From NCBI GenBank assembly GCA_026129545.1, contig JAHCHX010000001.1, positions 1,239,501 through 1,303,500 of the forward strand: a DNA stretch of 64,000 nucleotides. Direction: 5' to 3'. This DNA is from Saprospiraceae bacterium (GTDB lineage: Bacteria > Bacteroidota > Bacteroidia > Chitinophagales > Saprospiraceae). A program made the translations under genes and the position numbers. How positions within the stretch are numbered: position 1 is the stretch's first letter; the number at the start of each line of letters is the position of its first letter. Below the pieces are notes generated by a model. The model was not told the DNA's origin. It ran no database searches and worked only from the letters and a program-made list of their open reading frames with translations. Of this stretch, positions 16,519-25,963 are shown in pieces.

Positions 16519-18924
16519 TCAGGGCACAATCACTGCCGAACAAGACACAGCGCCCCGCTTGGTGAACACAACGAACCAATATCGCCCTGTCGGATAGCCT
16601 GTCACCATGAGTTCGGTTTCGTTTGTCGGTGTTATGCTCGTTTCCCGCATAGCTTGGCCTTTTTCATTGAAAACCAAAACCTTATCAAAGGATTCCGATG
16701 CTTTTAGCCTTATCGTGTTGCTGGCCGGATTGGGGAACGCCTTCAACTGGACGGAACTCTGGGTGGGGGTTTTGGTGGCTACGGTGGAAACGCCTTTCCC
16801 GATGGTGTACTGCCCGGGTTGCACGTTGTCAATTCTGATGAACCCATATTTGTCGTTAGAAGAATTTATTTTGTTGAGCAGGTAAGTTGGGTACTCTGTC
16901 CACGGCATCCCAACCATTGGACGAAACAAGAGCAAGATGCTGTCCTCGCTGGGGCTTGTCTGGGCGAAGAGTTCGGTGTCCAGCTGGTCGAGCTGGCCTC
17001 TGCCGTCGTAAAAAATGCTGGCGCTCCCCACAAACCCTTGCGGCAAGTCCGCTTCGATGCTCCAATAGCGGTTGCTGAGCACATAATTGTTGGGATTCGA
17101 GAGGCCGCCGGTGTCGGGCATGGCATAGTGGTGTTCCACCCGAATAAGCGCCGAATCGGGCAAGGCGCTGATGTTCATATTCATTTTGGCGGGGGCAAAG
17201 TTTTTGCTGCCGCCCGTTTTCACCACCAATTCCTTCTCGGCGCGAGCGAAGAGTAGTTTTTGTTCGGTATTTATCCAGACAAACTTCGGCACGGGGTGGG
17301 GTAGGGGAAAGTGAAAGACCACTTCCGAATGTTCGCCGCTCACAGTGGCAGCTCGCGTTTGGCGCTGCCAGTTTTCATCCACAAAGGTGAACTCAAGCGG
17401 CACGTTCTGGTGGAAATGCGGGGCACCGCGCAGTTTTTGTTTCACAAATATCCGGCAGACAAAATAGGTATCAATCACAGGCACCTCAATGCGAAAAGAG
17501 TCCACCGAAAAGTGCGGGAAGCCCCCGCTAAAAACCCAATCTTCAAAGAAATCCGTCAGGTCTTGGCCAGTGGCGGCGTTCATTTTGTCGCGTAAATCGG
17601 CACTGCTCCAATCGGCGAACTGGGTGAGCGTCAAGGCCGAGCGAACGCCTTCCCGAAACAAAGAATCCCCAAGATAGCCGCGAAGGTTGTGCGCCACCAC
17701 AGGGCCTTTGTTATAGACGTGTTGGCCATACGTCAAGGCGTGAGGCACCCCCGACACGGCGCGGTAGCCTCCTTCCGCGACGTGACTGTTTTCCAGCACG
17801 TTGAGAAAATTGGTTCGCACCTCTTCACGGAATTTGTCTTGACCGTACATCCATTCGGCGAAAAGATGTTCTGAATAGACCGCCCAACCCTCGTTGAGCC
17901 ACATATCCTCGGCGGTGGAGCAAGTCGCCAAATCGCCCCACCAGTGATGCGACAGCTCGTGCACCCACAAAGATTCAAAGTTCAGTGAGCCATCAATGAA
18001 CGAACGCCCGATGGCAACGTTGGTGGCATGCTCCATCGCGCCCGAGTTGAATGGCACAAGCGAATAACCGATTTTGGGCCACAGGTAGGGGCCAAACCAG
18101 TGTTTCATGCAGGCGAGCGCGTCCGGCAGGTTTTTGAAAGTGGCGGCCACTTTGCCCGTATCGGCGGGGGCGGCTGCTATTTCGACCGGGATGGCATCGT
18201 ATTCCCGCCTCCATGTAGTGTATGGCCCGGCGGCAAAGCAGGCGAGGTAGGAAGGGATAGGCTGCTCGATGCGCCAGCGTCGCCGCACCTGTCCCGATTG
18301 TTGCGCTTCCTCGACCAATACGCCGTTGGAAAACCCCGGCCTGTTGGCCTGCGAAATGATGCTGACCTCAAAAGTGCTGCGCTCCACAAAATTGTCGAAA
18401 CAAGGGAACCAAGCCCGCCCGAAAGAATGAGGGTCGGCGGCAAAGCCCACTCCGAGGTTGAAGGTGTAGCCGCTTTGGTTGTAGAAGCCACCCCAACCAC
18501 TTGCGTCGGCTGCTGGTTGGCCGTGATAAGTGATGCTCAGCCAAGCCGTGTCGCCCGATGCCACAGGTGTCGGGCAATCTATTGTCAGCAGGTCAGCGGT
18601 TTTCGTGAAAGATGCCGGGCTTCCGTTCACGGACACCGAGTCAATGGTGAATCCCTGCAAATCCAAGCGAATCTCCGAGACTTCGGCCACGCGGGGCGTC
18701 CATTGAATGTTGCATTGGGCGCTGATTTGGGGAGCGTTGAGCAGGTTGAGCGTTATCTCGGTGTGCAAAAGGTCGAGCGAATCGCTGCGCGTGTCGGCAG
18801 CGAATGACAAAGACGTGGGGAGCAAGTTTTTTCTCGCCGCGCACCACTCGCCGGAACACAGCATTTTTTGAGAAAAAATCGAGCATGGGAATGAAAGGAA
18901 ACAGAAGAATAAAAGAGGGCGCAT
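16519..18924 (-). CDS. M1-family metallopeptidase with T9SS sorting domain
   Basis: An 801-residue secreted zinc aminopeptidase-type enzyme. I start at the ATG at 18924, which opens a signal peptide (MRPLLFFCFLSFPCSIFSQ); the frame is open from 19017 but the extension has no support. An N-terminal beta domain (about 40-220) is followed by the exopeptidase-type motif GAMEH at about 294-298, where many M1 enzymes have GAMEN. Next come the zinc site HELSH at 322-326 and, 18 residues on, the third ligand in NEGW (Glu345). The last 80 residues are a T9SS type A sorting domain (FPNPASNTIRL ... GRYWFVVFTKR). It probably trims peptides at the cell surface. It is divergent from the L-domain-like repeat gene. 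Confidence 0.92.
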   Translation of the reverse strand: MRPLLFFCFLSFPCSIFSQKMLCSGEWCAARKNLLPTSLSFAADTRSDSLDLLHTEITLNLLNAPQISAQCNIQWTPRVAEVSEIRLDLQGFTIDSVSVNGSPASFTKTADLLTIDCPTPVASGDTAWLSITYHGQPAADASGWGGFYNQSGYTFNLGVGFAADPHSFGRAWFPCFDNFVERSTFEVSIISQANRPGFSNGVLVEEAQQSGQVRRRWRIEQPIPSYLACFAAGPYTTWRREYDAIPVEIAAAPADTGKVAATFKNLPDALACMKHWFGPYLWPKIGYSLVPFNSGAMEHATNVAIGRSFIDGSLNFESLWVHELSHHWWGDLATCSTAEDMWLNEGWAVYSEHLFAEWMYGQDKFREEVRTNFLNVLENSHVAEGGYRAVSGVPHALTYGQHVYNKGPVVAHNLRGYLGDSLFREGVRSALTLTQFADWSSADLRDKMNAATGQDLTDFFEDWVFSGGFPHFSVDSFRIEVPVIDTYFVCRIFVKQKLRGAPHFHQNVPLEFTFVDENWQRQTRAATVSGEHSEVVFHFPLPHPVPKFVWINTEQKLLFARAEKELVVKTGGSKNFAPAKMNMNISALPDSALIRVEHHYAMPDTGGLSNPNNYVLSNRYWSIEADLPQGFVGSASIFYDGRGQLDQLDTELFAQTSPSEDSILLLFRPMVGMPWTEYPTYLLNKINSSNDKYGFIRIDNVQPGQYTIGKGVSTVATKTPTQSSVQLKAFPNPASNTIRLKASESFDKVLVFNEKGQAMRETSITPTNETELMVTGYPTGRYWFVVFTKRGAVSCSAVIVP

Positions 18925-18962
18925 GGCGTGTGTTGTGTGTTTTGCGTGGTGAAAATAAAGTT

Positions 18963-18992
18963 TTTGGGGAAATCGAAAGTTTGTTATTTTTG
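18963..18992 (+). promoter_or_regulatory. Promoter with -33 TTTG and -7 TATTTTTG
   Basis: TTTG at 18963-18966, an 18-base spacer, then TATTTTTG at 18985-18992; both parts fit the Bacteroidota sigma consensus. It drives the 19075 gene with a leader of about 75 bases. Confidence 0.55.
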
Positions 18993-19074
18993 CCGTGTGC
19001 ACGCCTCGAGCGGCCAATCCAATCCTTACTGTGCAGGTCTGTAATTTATTCGTTCACCTTTTTTTGATTCAGCC

Positions 19075-22000
19075 ATGCACAAACTGTCCTTCCTGTTTTC
19101 CCTATCCTTTGTTGTCTACTGCCAGTCGGCTCGCATCGTCGCGCAATCTTGCCTTGCGAGCGGCATCACATTTTCGACTCAATCGCAAATTGACAACTTT
19201 TCCAATGACTACCCGGGCTGCACAGCGATAGAGGGTTATGTCTTGATTCAATCAATGCCCGACAATTCCATCACCAATTTGCAAGGGTTGAACGCTCTGA
19301 CATCCGTCGGCGATTTTTTATGGATTCAGGAAAACAATGCGTTGTCGAGTTTATTCGGCCTTCACCGCCTCAAATCGGTGCAAGGCAGCTTGGTAATCCG
19401 AGACAATAAGATATTGTCAAATTTCACAGGCTTAGACAGCCTTGAATCAGTAGGTGGCAACTTTGATATTGACAACAACCCGGCGCTGCTCAACCTAACA
19501 GGCCTGGGCGCTTTAACGCACATTCAAGGCAGTTTGCGACTATTGAGCAACGCAAGCATCGGCACGCTTAATGGAATGGGTAGCGTTGCTTTCATTGGAG
19601 GGGGGCTTCAATTGACCAACAACAAGTTTTTGGCAAACATACAGGCGCTTGGCTCGCTCCAAAGCATCGGAGACTATTTGCAAATAGACAACAACAACAC
19701 CTTGAACAGTTTGTCCGGTCTGAACAATTTGACCTCCATCCCCGGAAACGTCGAGCTGTCAGGCAATACGAACATCACGCACCTGAACGCGCTCAGCAAC
19801 TTGAAATTTATCGGTGGACACTTGTTAATCAACGCCAACTCAAATTTGGCGACACTCAATGGATTGTCTTCCCTCGAATCTGTTGGAGGCTATTTGCAAA
19901 TCACAAACAATAACGCGCTCAGGCATTTGAAAGGATTGAGCAAACTCGAATCCATCGGTGGCTTTTTGCAAATATCTCAAAACCTTAGCCTCACAAGTTT
20001 GGTGGGGCTAAACAACCTTGACCCCGTCTCCATTGATTCCTTAATCATACAACAATCATATATGCTTGATTTTTGCGCGGTTGAAAGCATTTGCAGCTAT
20101 TTGGAACAGGACAAACCTGCCAGCATTTTCTCAAATAGCTCTGGATGCGCCACGATAACCGCCATAAAAAATGCTTGTGACGCGCTGCCCTGCCCAATAT
20201 CGGACAACCTCACATTTGCGAGTCAAGGTCAACTGGACGACTTCGTCACCAACTATCCAAACTGCTCCAACATTAAAGGGGACCTGACCATTCAATCATC
20301 CAACATCACGAGCCTCGCCGCACTGGGCAACATAGACTCGATGGGAGGCAATCTCGCCATATTAAATTGCACCAATCTCGAAACGCTGGCAGGATTGGAA
20401 GCCCTCAAAACAATAGGAGGCGGCACAACCCTGCAAGGAAATTCGGCTCTGACTGAATTAAGCGCGCTAAAAGGCATATCCAGATTGATGGGCAATGTCA
20501 TTATCATGCAAAACTCGAAACTGAGCACTCTCACTGGTTTTGACAGCGTGACGCATATTGCTGGTAATCTCAGGATAATCCAAAACACTCAATTGTCCAG
20601 CTTTGCTGGCTTGGGCGCTCTGATTTCCATTGGTGGCGAATTTGTTGTCGCAAACAACCCACAAATTCTCAATTGCAATAGTTTATCGAGCCTCGACTCC
20701 GTCATGGGCACCATAAGCATTACGAACAACGCCTTGCTAACAGAACTCTTCCAGCCCAATAGGCTGAAGTATCTGGGAGGGCGATTGTCTATTTCTACTA
20801 GTCAAGCGCTGACGCATCTATCGGGTTTTGAAAAATTGAAGGCATTCGGCAATGGCCTCACTATCCAAAACTGCGGCGCGTTGGTCAATCTTGCAGGGCT
20901 GGATAGCTTGAAGCATCTGGGAGGCACGCTTATATTGCGGGGAAATGCTTCGCTTGACGATCTCAAAGCGTTAGAGAATATTGACTACAACAGCATCACC
21001 CATCTGACACTCGAAAACATGAGCCAACTGAGTGTCTGCGTCGTGCAAAATATCTGCGACTACGTTGATGCGGGAAAACCCGCCATCATTACTAATAACG
21101 CCCCCGGTTGCAACAGTGTGGCAGAAGTGAAGGCAGCCTGCGACGCTTATCCTTGCCCGCCGGGCAATGTCGAACTTAAAACGCAGGAGCAGGTTGACAA
21201 TTTTGCGCTTTTGTATGCCGGCTGCGACATGATTAACGGAAACCTTATCATAGAGTCTACGCCCAACAATGCCATTTCCAACTTGAACGGCTTGAGCGCA
21301 CTGACCACGATTGGGGGCTACCTGTTCATCAGAGGCAATAAGGCATTGGATGACTTGGAAGGGCTGAATGCCCTTGAAACAATAGGCGGATTGTTCAGGC
21401 TTCAGGACAATAGTGTGGCCTCTGTGAAAGGATTGGAGAAGTTGAGTACGGTAGGTGGCAGTTTTTTCTTGTTCCAAAATCCCGAATTGACTGATTTGAC
21501 CGCTTTTAGCTCGCTCACTTCAACAGGTGGGTATCTTAGAATCCAATCCCAAAATAGTCTTGAAACTTTGGATGGATTTTCGGCATTGAACAGCATTGGC
21601 GGCGACTTGTGGATAGAAAACAACCCCAAGTTGGTCAGTCTGACAGGATTAAGCAATTTGAGCACCATCAATGGGGTGGTCTCCATAAGACTAAATGGTG
21701 CTCTGACAACATTGGCAGGCTTGGACAATATCAGCCCATCCACTATTTTGGGCTTGACGATTCTCAATTCCGGCCTGCTTTCTGAATGTGCGGTGCAAAG
21801 CATCTGTGAATATCTCGCCAACGGCGGCTCCGGCACAGTCAGTGGAAATGCCACCGGATGCACCGACATCACAGAACTTAAAGCACAATGCCTGATAAAC
21901 ACGGATGAAGTGACAGAAGGCGCGTTTGGCATTTATCCCAATCCCGCGAAAGAGTGGCTTTATGCCCAAAAAGCAACTCCTCACAACGCAACTCTTGAGA

Positions 22001-22149
22001 TTAGAGACCAATGGGGAAGGGTGGTGCAGGCACATAAGTTGAATGATGGGCTGACGTCGCTTTATATTGGGAACCTGCCAGCAGCCACCTATATCGTGCT
22101 GATACGCTCGAACGACGAAGTGTCTTTAAGAACACTTGTCAAAGAATAA
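19075..22149 (+). CDS. T9SS cargo protein with three modules of leucine-rich (receptor-L-domain-like) repeats
   Basis: A 1024-residue secreted repeat protein. After the signal peptide come three homologous modules at about 25-368, 369-692 and 693-940. Each opens with a segment such as SQxQLDxFxxxYPxC, followed by many copies of a roughly 23-residue unit (LxGLxxLxSVGGxLxIxNN). Each closes with a Cys-rich cap (CAVESICSYL, CVVQNICDYV, CAVQSICEYL, each followed about 20 residues later by a GC and later a C). A T9SS sorting domain ends the protein (IYPNPAKEWLY ... AATYIVLIRSN). The unit resembles receptor L domains and bacterial leucine-rich repeats, so a surface binding or adhesion role is likely. 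Module 3 is about 80-100 residues shorter than the others, as if units were lost. Confidence 0.85.
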   Translation: MHKLSFLFSLSFVVYCQSARIVAQSCLASGITFSTQSQIDNFSNDYPGCTAIEGYVLIQSMPDNSITNLQGLNALTSVGDFLWIQENNALSSLFGLHRLKSVQGSLVIRDNKILSNFTGLDSLESVGGNFDIDNNPALLNLTGLGALTHIQGSLRLLSNASIGTLNGMGSVAFIGGGLQLTNNKFLANIQALGSLQSIGDYLQIDNNNTLNSLSGLNNLTSIPGNVELSGNTNITHLNALSNLKFIGGHLLINANSNLATLNGLSSLESVGGYLQITNNNALRHLKGLSKLESIGGFLQISQNLSLTSLVGLNNLDPVSIDSLIIQQSYMLDFCAVESICSYLEQDKPASIFSNSSGCATITAIKNACDALPCPISDNLTFASQGQLDDFVTNYPNCSNIKGDLTIQSSNITSLAALGNIDSMGGNLAILNCTNLETLAGLEALKTIGGGTTLQGNSALTELSALKGISRLMGNVIIMQNSKLSTLTGFDSVTHIAGNLRIIQNTQLSSFAGLGALISIGGEFVVANNPQILNCNSLSSLDSVMGTISITNNALLTELFQPNRLKYLGGRLSISTSQALTHLSGFEKLKAFGNGLTIQNCGALVNLAGLDSLKHLGGTLILRGNASLDDLKALENIDYNSITHLTLENMSQLSVCVVQNICDYVDAGKPAIITNNAPGCNSVAEVKAACDAYPCPPGNVELKTQEQVDNFALLYAGCDMINGNLIIESTPNNAISNLNGLSALTTIGGYLFIRGNKALDDLEGLNALETIGGLFRLQDNSVASVKGLEKLSTVGGSFFLFQNPELTDLTAFSSLTSTGGYLRIQSQNSLETLDGFSALNSIGGDLWIENNPKLVSLTGLSNLSTINGVVSIRLNGALTTLAGLDNISPSTILGLTILNSGLLSECAVQSICEYLANGGSGTVSGNATGCTDITELKAQCLINTDEVTEGAFGIYPNPAKEWLYAQKATPHNATLEIRDQWGRVVQAHKLNDGLTSLYIGNLPAATYIVLIRSNDEVSLRTLVKE

Positions 22150-22158
22150 TGCAACTCA

Positions 22159-23208
22159 TTATGCTTTCTCCAGCGTAAAGCCAAAAGTGCTGCCCTGCCC
22201 CAGCGTGCTTCGCACATTGATTGTCTGTTTGTGCGCCTCTATGATATGCTTGACGATGGAAAGCCCTAGCCCGGTGCCGCCTGCCTCTCGTGAGCGGTGC
22301 TTGTCGGCGCGATAAAAGCGGTCGAAAACGTGTTTAAGATGCTCCGGCTCTATGCCGATGCCGTTGTCGCTGACTTCCACGAGGATGTAGCTCTCCACGT
22401 CGTAGAAGCTGATTTTCGTGATGCCACCCTCTTTCCCGTATTTGATAGAGTTGTGTACCAAGTTGATAAGCACCTGACGGATGCTTTCCTTGTCGGCCCG
22501 GACACGAAAATGTTGGTGGGCGCCCTCCTTGTAAGTCAGTCGGATATTGCGCTCGCGGGCACGCATCTCGAGGTCGGCATACACGTCGTCGGAGAGGTCG
22601 TGGATGTCAAACTCGCGCAAATCAAGTATCATCTGGCCAGCTTCCAGCTTGTTGATGGTCTCGAGGTCTTCCACGATGGCTTGCAGCCGGTCCACGTTTT
22701 TGGCGGCGCGTTGCAGGTATTGCATATTCACGGCGGGGTCGTGAATGGCGCCATCAAGCAAGGTGTGTATGAAGCCTTGTATATTGAAGATAGGGGTTTT
22801 CAGTTCGTGCGAAACATCGCCGATGAAGCGGCGGCGATAGGTTGCCAATCTTTCCAGTTCTTCTATGTCGCGTTCGTTCTGCTCGGCCCAAGCATCCACT
22901 TCTTGTTCCACCTCATCAAGGATGTTTTTGCCCATGTCAATTTTGCCAGCCTTGAAGTCGGATGGCAGCTTGTGACGGTGTATGATTTTGTAAATCAATT
23001 TGATACGTCGAAAAATGTAGTAACGCACCAAATAAAAATTCGCCAAAAAAGCGATAGTGAAAACCCCGAGCACCAATAAGCCGATACTTTCCCATGAAAT
23101 AACGAGAATGTGGGTGAGCTTGCAAAACAGGGCGAGCAGCGCCATTAGCACGGCAGAGACGGCAGCGACGTAAAACGAGAGTTGTTGGGGTGTCTGGTTT
23201 TTAAACAT
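22159..23208 (-). CDS. Sensor histidine kinase (PhoR/RprX type)
   Basis: A 349-residue membrane-bound kinase. There are two transmembrane segments (about 11-31 and 36-62) with almost no periplasmic loop between them. A HAMP-like/coiled-coil linker (about 63-122) is followed by the phosphoacceptor box FIGDVSHELKTP with His134, then the ATPase domain with the N box (LINLVHNSIKYG), G1 (DNGIGI), F box (FDRFYR) and G2 (GGTGLGLSIV). The tiny external loop suggests it senses a membrane or inner signal or a partner protein. It lies downstream of the response regulator in the same direction; a 97-base gap between them holds a palindromic repeat. Confidence 0.93.
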   Translation of the reverse strand: MFKNQTPQQLSFYVAAVSAVLMALLALFCKLTHILVISWESIGLLVLGVFTIAFLANFYLVRYYIFRRIKLIYKIIHRHKLPSDFKAGKIDMGKNILDEVEQEVDAWAEQNERDIEELERLATYRRRFIGDVSHELKTPIFNIQGFIHTLLDGAIHDPAVNMQYLQRAAKNVDRLQAIVEDLETINKLEAGQMILDLREFDIHDLSDDVYADLEMRARERNIRLTYKEGAHQHFRVRADKESIRQVLINLVHNSIKYGKEGGITKISFYDVESYILVEVSDNGIGIEPEHLKHVFDRFYRADKHRSREAGGTGLGLSIVKHIIEAHKQTINVRSTLGQGSTFGFTLEKA

Positions 23209-23247
23209 TCTTCTTCAAGTGCAGCGTAAACGAAGTTTTTTGAGGTC

Positions 23248-23294
23248 GCCACGAAGGCGCAGGGCCGGGAAGGTTTTCTTTGCGCCTTCGTGGC
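23248..23294. repeat. Palindromic repeat between response regulator and kinase genes
   Basis: GCCACGAAGGCGCA (23248-23261) and its exact complement TGCGCCTTCGTGGC (23281-23294) form a 14-bp stem with a 19-base loop. It belongs to the 'gccac-aaag-cgcaaag' style of intergenic repeat seen again at 41948-42013. It could also act as an mRNA hairpin lowering kinase output relative to the regulator. Confidence 0.65.
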
Positions 23295-23305
23295 AAAATT
23301 AAAAT

Positions 23306-23998
23306 TCAAAAATCAAACTTGTAGCCGATTCCCTTGATGGTCTTGATATAGTCTTCGCCGAGTCGCTCGCGCAGTTTTCGGATATGCACATCTATGGTAC
23401 GGTTGCCGACGATGACATCGCTGCCCCATATTTTGTCAAAAATCTCTTCGCGGGTGAACACGCGCCCCGGCTTGGTCGCCAAGAGCCAAAGGATTTCAAA
23501 TTCCTTGCGGGGCAATTCGATGGCTTGTCCCTGCCTGAACACCAGCACCTTCAATTTGTCAATCACCAAGTCGTGCAGTTCTATGGTTTCCCGCTCGTCA
23601 TCTGCCATGCGAGAGGAGCGCCGCAGAAGGGCATTGATGCGACTGATGAGGACGCGAGGCTTGATGGGTTTGGTGATGTAGTCATCGCCGCCCACGTCGA
23701 GCGCGGTGATTTGAGAAAAATCCTCGTCGCGAGCCGTGAGGAAGGCGACCGGAATCATGGCGAACTCTTTCCGGCTGCGCAGAATGCGGCAAGTCTCCAC
23801 CCCGTCCAGTTCCGGCATCATGATGTCGAGTATGATGAGGTCGGGTTTCTCGCGTTCTGTCACCTCGATGGCCTGCCGTCCGTCGTTGGCGGTCACCACC
23901 TTGTAGCCTTCTTTTTTGAGGTTGTATTGGAGGAATTCGAGGATATCCGGCTCGTCGTCCACGATAAGGATTTTTTTCGCAGGCGCGTTGTCCTTCAT
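23306..23998 (-). CDS. OmpR/PhoB-family response regulator
   Basis: A 230-residue DNA-binding regulator and partner of the downstream kinase. The start is at 23998 (MKDNAPAKKILIVDDEPD), supported by the -7 box 17 bases upstream; the frame is open to 24055. The receiver domain spans about 8-122, with acidic pocket Asp14/Asp15, phosphorylation site Asp58 (ILDIMMPELDG), the switch Thr in FLTARD and the conserved Lys in ITKPIK. A winged-helix DNA-binding domain (about 135-230) contains ELPRKEFEILWLLATKPGRVFTREE and ends IKGIGYKFDF. Targets are unknown; the neighbours do not suggest phosphate control. Confidence 0.94.
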   Translation of the reverse strand: MKDNAPAKKILIVDDEPDILEFLQYNLKKEGYKVVTANDGRQAIEVTEREKPDLIILDIMMPELDGVETCRILRSRKEFAMIPVAFLTARDEDFSQITALDVGGDDYITKPIKPRVLISRINALLRRSSRMADDERETIELHDLVIDKLKVLVFRQGQAIELPRKEFEILWLLATKPGRVFTREEIFDKIWGSDVIVGNRTIDVHIRKLRERLGEDYIKTIKGIGYKFDF

Positions 23999-24015
23999 AT
24001 ACGTTTGATTTCGGG

Positions 24016-24023
24016 CAAAGGTA
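24016..24023 (-). promoter_or_regulatory. -7 box TACCTTTG upstream of the response regulator
   Basis: Exact TAnnTTTG match, 17 bases upstream of the ATG at 23998. It supports the inner start and predicts a very short leader. Confidence 0.5.
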
Positions 24024-24106
24024 GAGGCACTCAAAACGCCCCTGTTTGGGGGCAAGTTTAAGTCTGTGTTAAGTTTCCAAAAATTCTGAGCCTCATTACC
24101 ACCTCA

Positions 24107-25213
24107 TTACCACCCGCAAATGACCCTTCGAATATCCTCGAACCACGTCACCCCCAGCAGTTCTTTCACTAGATTGTAGTCTGCGCACGCCTCTTCGCGA
24201 CGATTGAGATTGAGCAGGGTGGTGCCTCGGTAGTAGAGCCATTCGGTATTGTTGGGCACTATTTTCAGCGCCTCTGCCCATTTTTTCACGGCATCCTCTG
24301 GCTTGTTTTCAGCAAGCAGGAAGGCCCCCTCCTCGGCGAGCAAAGTAGCCCTGTCGAATCGTTCGTTTGCTGCCTTACAGCCGGGCTTGGGCGATTTGAA
24401 AAAGACCCTCAAGGGCTGGAGTGTGGTCACGGCCTCCTCGTGGTACTGTGCGGGTGTCCAGCGGCCATCGGTTCGGTTGGCAAGGCGCAAGGCTTCCCAT
24501 TGGAAGTCGGGGCCTAAATTCATGAAATCAAGTTGATTTTCCACCTCCACTGAGCCGTCGTCGTAAATGAACAACGACATTTCCACCACACCGGTCTTGC
24601 AGCTATCCAAGTAGGCTTGCGGGTATTGGAGGCGATGGTGGATGAATGAAATGAGCGAGTCCACCCCTCCTTCAAATTCCGGGTCGAGGTCAACAGTGGT
24701 GTAAATGGTATCGTTGTCGGCGGTCACATAGTAAGGTAGGGCCTCTCTCAACTTGAACCGCAAAGGCAGCGATTGCCTCATCCTGACCGGGACTCCCCCG
24801 CGCAAGGCAGGTTGCCAGCGCAACCCAACGGTGTCGAGAGCCATCAAAACCCTCAATGCCTCTTCGCCACAGCCATCCCCGATGTCTTTGAGCAATTTGT
24901 AGCTGCTCATGCGGCCATTCGGCTCCACCACAAAAGAGACCACCACGGTGCCTTGAGTGTTTTTTTCACGCGCCGCTTCGGGGTAAAGTATGTTTTGGCT
25001 AAGTAAGGATAACAGTTGCATTTCAGCGCAGCGGCGAATGCTATCATCCGTCCAGCCTTTGTGCAATTCGGGGTTGCAACTTCGCAAGATAGGGTAGGGC
25101 GCTCGGTCGGAAAGTTCGTAAATTGTCGTGTCGGCCACCTCTGTCTGAGCGGGGAGCCAACCGACTACAAGGGCAAACAGAAAAAGGGCAAGGGCAGATT
25201 TCAGATTTCTCAT
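24107..25213 (-). CDS. Energy transducer TonB-type protein with C-terminal tetratricopeptide-like region
   Basis: A 368-residue exported protein. The start at 25213 gives a signal peptide or anchor (MRNLKSALALFLFALVVGWLPAQ). Residues about 60-150 form a TonB C-terminal domain (NILYPEAAREKNTQGTVVVSFVVEPNGRMSSYKLLKDIGDGCGEEALRVL). A second, more diverged copy follows at about 165-265 (LQYPQAYLDSCKTGVVEMSLFIYDDGSVE). Residues about 285-350 look like TPR helices (AENKPEDAVKKWAEALKIVPNNTEWLYYRGTTLLNLNRREEACADY). It lacks the long proline-rich spanning region of classic TonB, so it may be a periplasmic TonB-domain protein rather than the main transducer. Confidence 0.82.
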   Translation of the reverse strand: MRNLKSALALFLFALVVGWLPAQTEVADTTIYELSDRAPYPILRSCNPELHKGWTDDSIRRCAEMQLLSLLSQNILYPEAAREKNTQGTVVVSFVVEPNGRMSSYKLLKDIGDGCGEEALRVLMALDTVGLRWQPALRGGVPVRMRQSLPLRFKLREALPYYVTADNDTIYTTVDLDPEFEGGVDSLISFIHHRLQYPQAYLDSCKTGVVEMSLFIYDDGSVEVENQLDFMNLGPDFQWEALRLANRTDGRWTPAQYHEEAVTTLQPLRVFFKSPKPGCKAANERFDRATLLAEEGAFLLAENKPEDAVKKWAEALKIVPNNTEWLYYRGTTLLNLNRREEACADYNLVKELLGVTWFEDIRRVICGW

Positions 25214-25261
25214 AACGTTCAATTGGGCGCGAAGGTAGGGAGGGGCGGGCATTCGGGGACA

Positions 25262-25303
25262 GGCCAAAAAGAAAAAAGCCCTGTCTCATTTGACAGAGCT
25301 TTG
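25262..25303 (-). terminator. Rho-independent terminator, minus strand
   Basis: Read on the minus strand: AAAGC-A-GACAG complement stem (AAAGCTCTGTC / GACAGGGCTTT, one mismatch) with a 6-base loop, followed by TTTTTTCTTTTT. It lies upstream of the TonB-domain gene, not after any gene I can see within 700 bases. Confidence 0.7.
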
Positions 25304-25306
25304 CAA

Positions 25307-25328
25307 TTATATTCCCATGAACATTTTC
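25307..25328 (+). repeat. 22-base direct repeat, left copy
   Basis: Matches 25931-25952 at 19 of 22 bases (core TTATAnTCCCATGnACATT), immediately beside the 25262-25303 hairpin. Confidence 0.55.
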
Positions 25329-25930
25329 AAATTAGGGGCGGCTATGCGTGTCTCACCTGTAGTTGGGGGCAGAATGGATTCGGATTAGCGATTGCTCGAA
25401 ACGCGGACTGTGCCATTCTTGATTTTAATTGTAACAGGTTTAGCCATAAGCTGCTGCAAAAAGTTTGATTGTGAAATAACCAAAATTGAACGGGACAAAA
25501 ATGGGGGTTAAATCTCTTCTTGACCAATAACATTTTTTCCCTGTTGTGAAGAAAAAAGGTTGGATGAAAAGTATGGGCTTGCAGAACATGGAATGAAAAA
25601 ACTGGGCGGGACGGTGGTTCTAATTTTTAAAATTACTATTTTGGAATTTAAAATGGGCGCGTTTAGCAAGCAGTGGGAGTGGCTTTTTGTGAAAAATAAA
25701 ACCGCTTAACAAGCCCTTCCAAAAAGGAAAAAAATGCAGCTGACGGACAATCGGGGTGTGAATTGCTTATTTGAAACATTGCCAACTAAACGACATAGTG
25801 GCACATTTTTGGCTGAGTGCAGTTGTTCGACATCGGGGAGTCGCCTACTTTTACACCCAGTTAAGCAACCATCACTTGATTCTGCCATTTCCCTTTAATC
25901 CACCTACCCTCTCACTTGCAACCTTCCCGT

Positions 25931-25952
25931 TATAATCCCATGCACATTCTCC
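25931..25952 (+). repeat. 22-base direct repeat, right copy
   Basis: Second copy of the 22-mer, followed after 11 bases by the 25964-25994 terminator. The ATG inside it would open a 14-codon frame (MHILLIGAGQSDKG) that ends within the terminator. Confidence 0.55.
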
Positions 25953-25963
25953 TCATTGGAGCA

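Noticed and set aside
22297..23079. Plus-strand open frame of 260 codons
   Set aside because: Antisense to the histidine kinase; a codon-structure shadow of a GC-rich coding strand.
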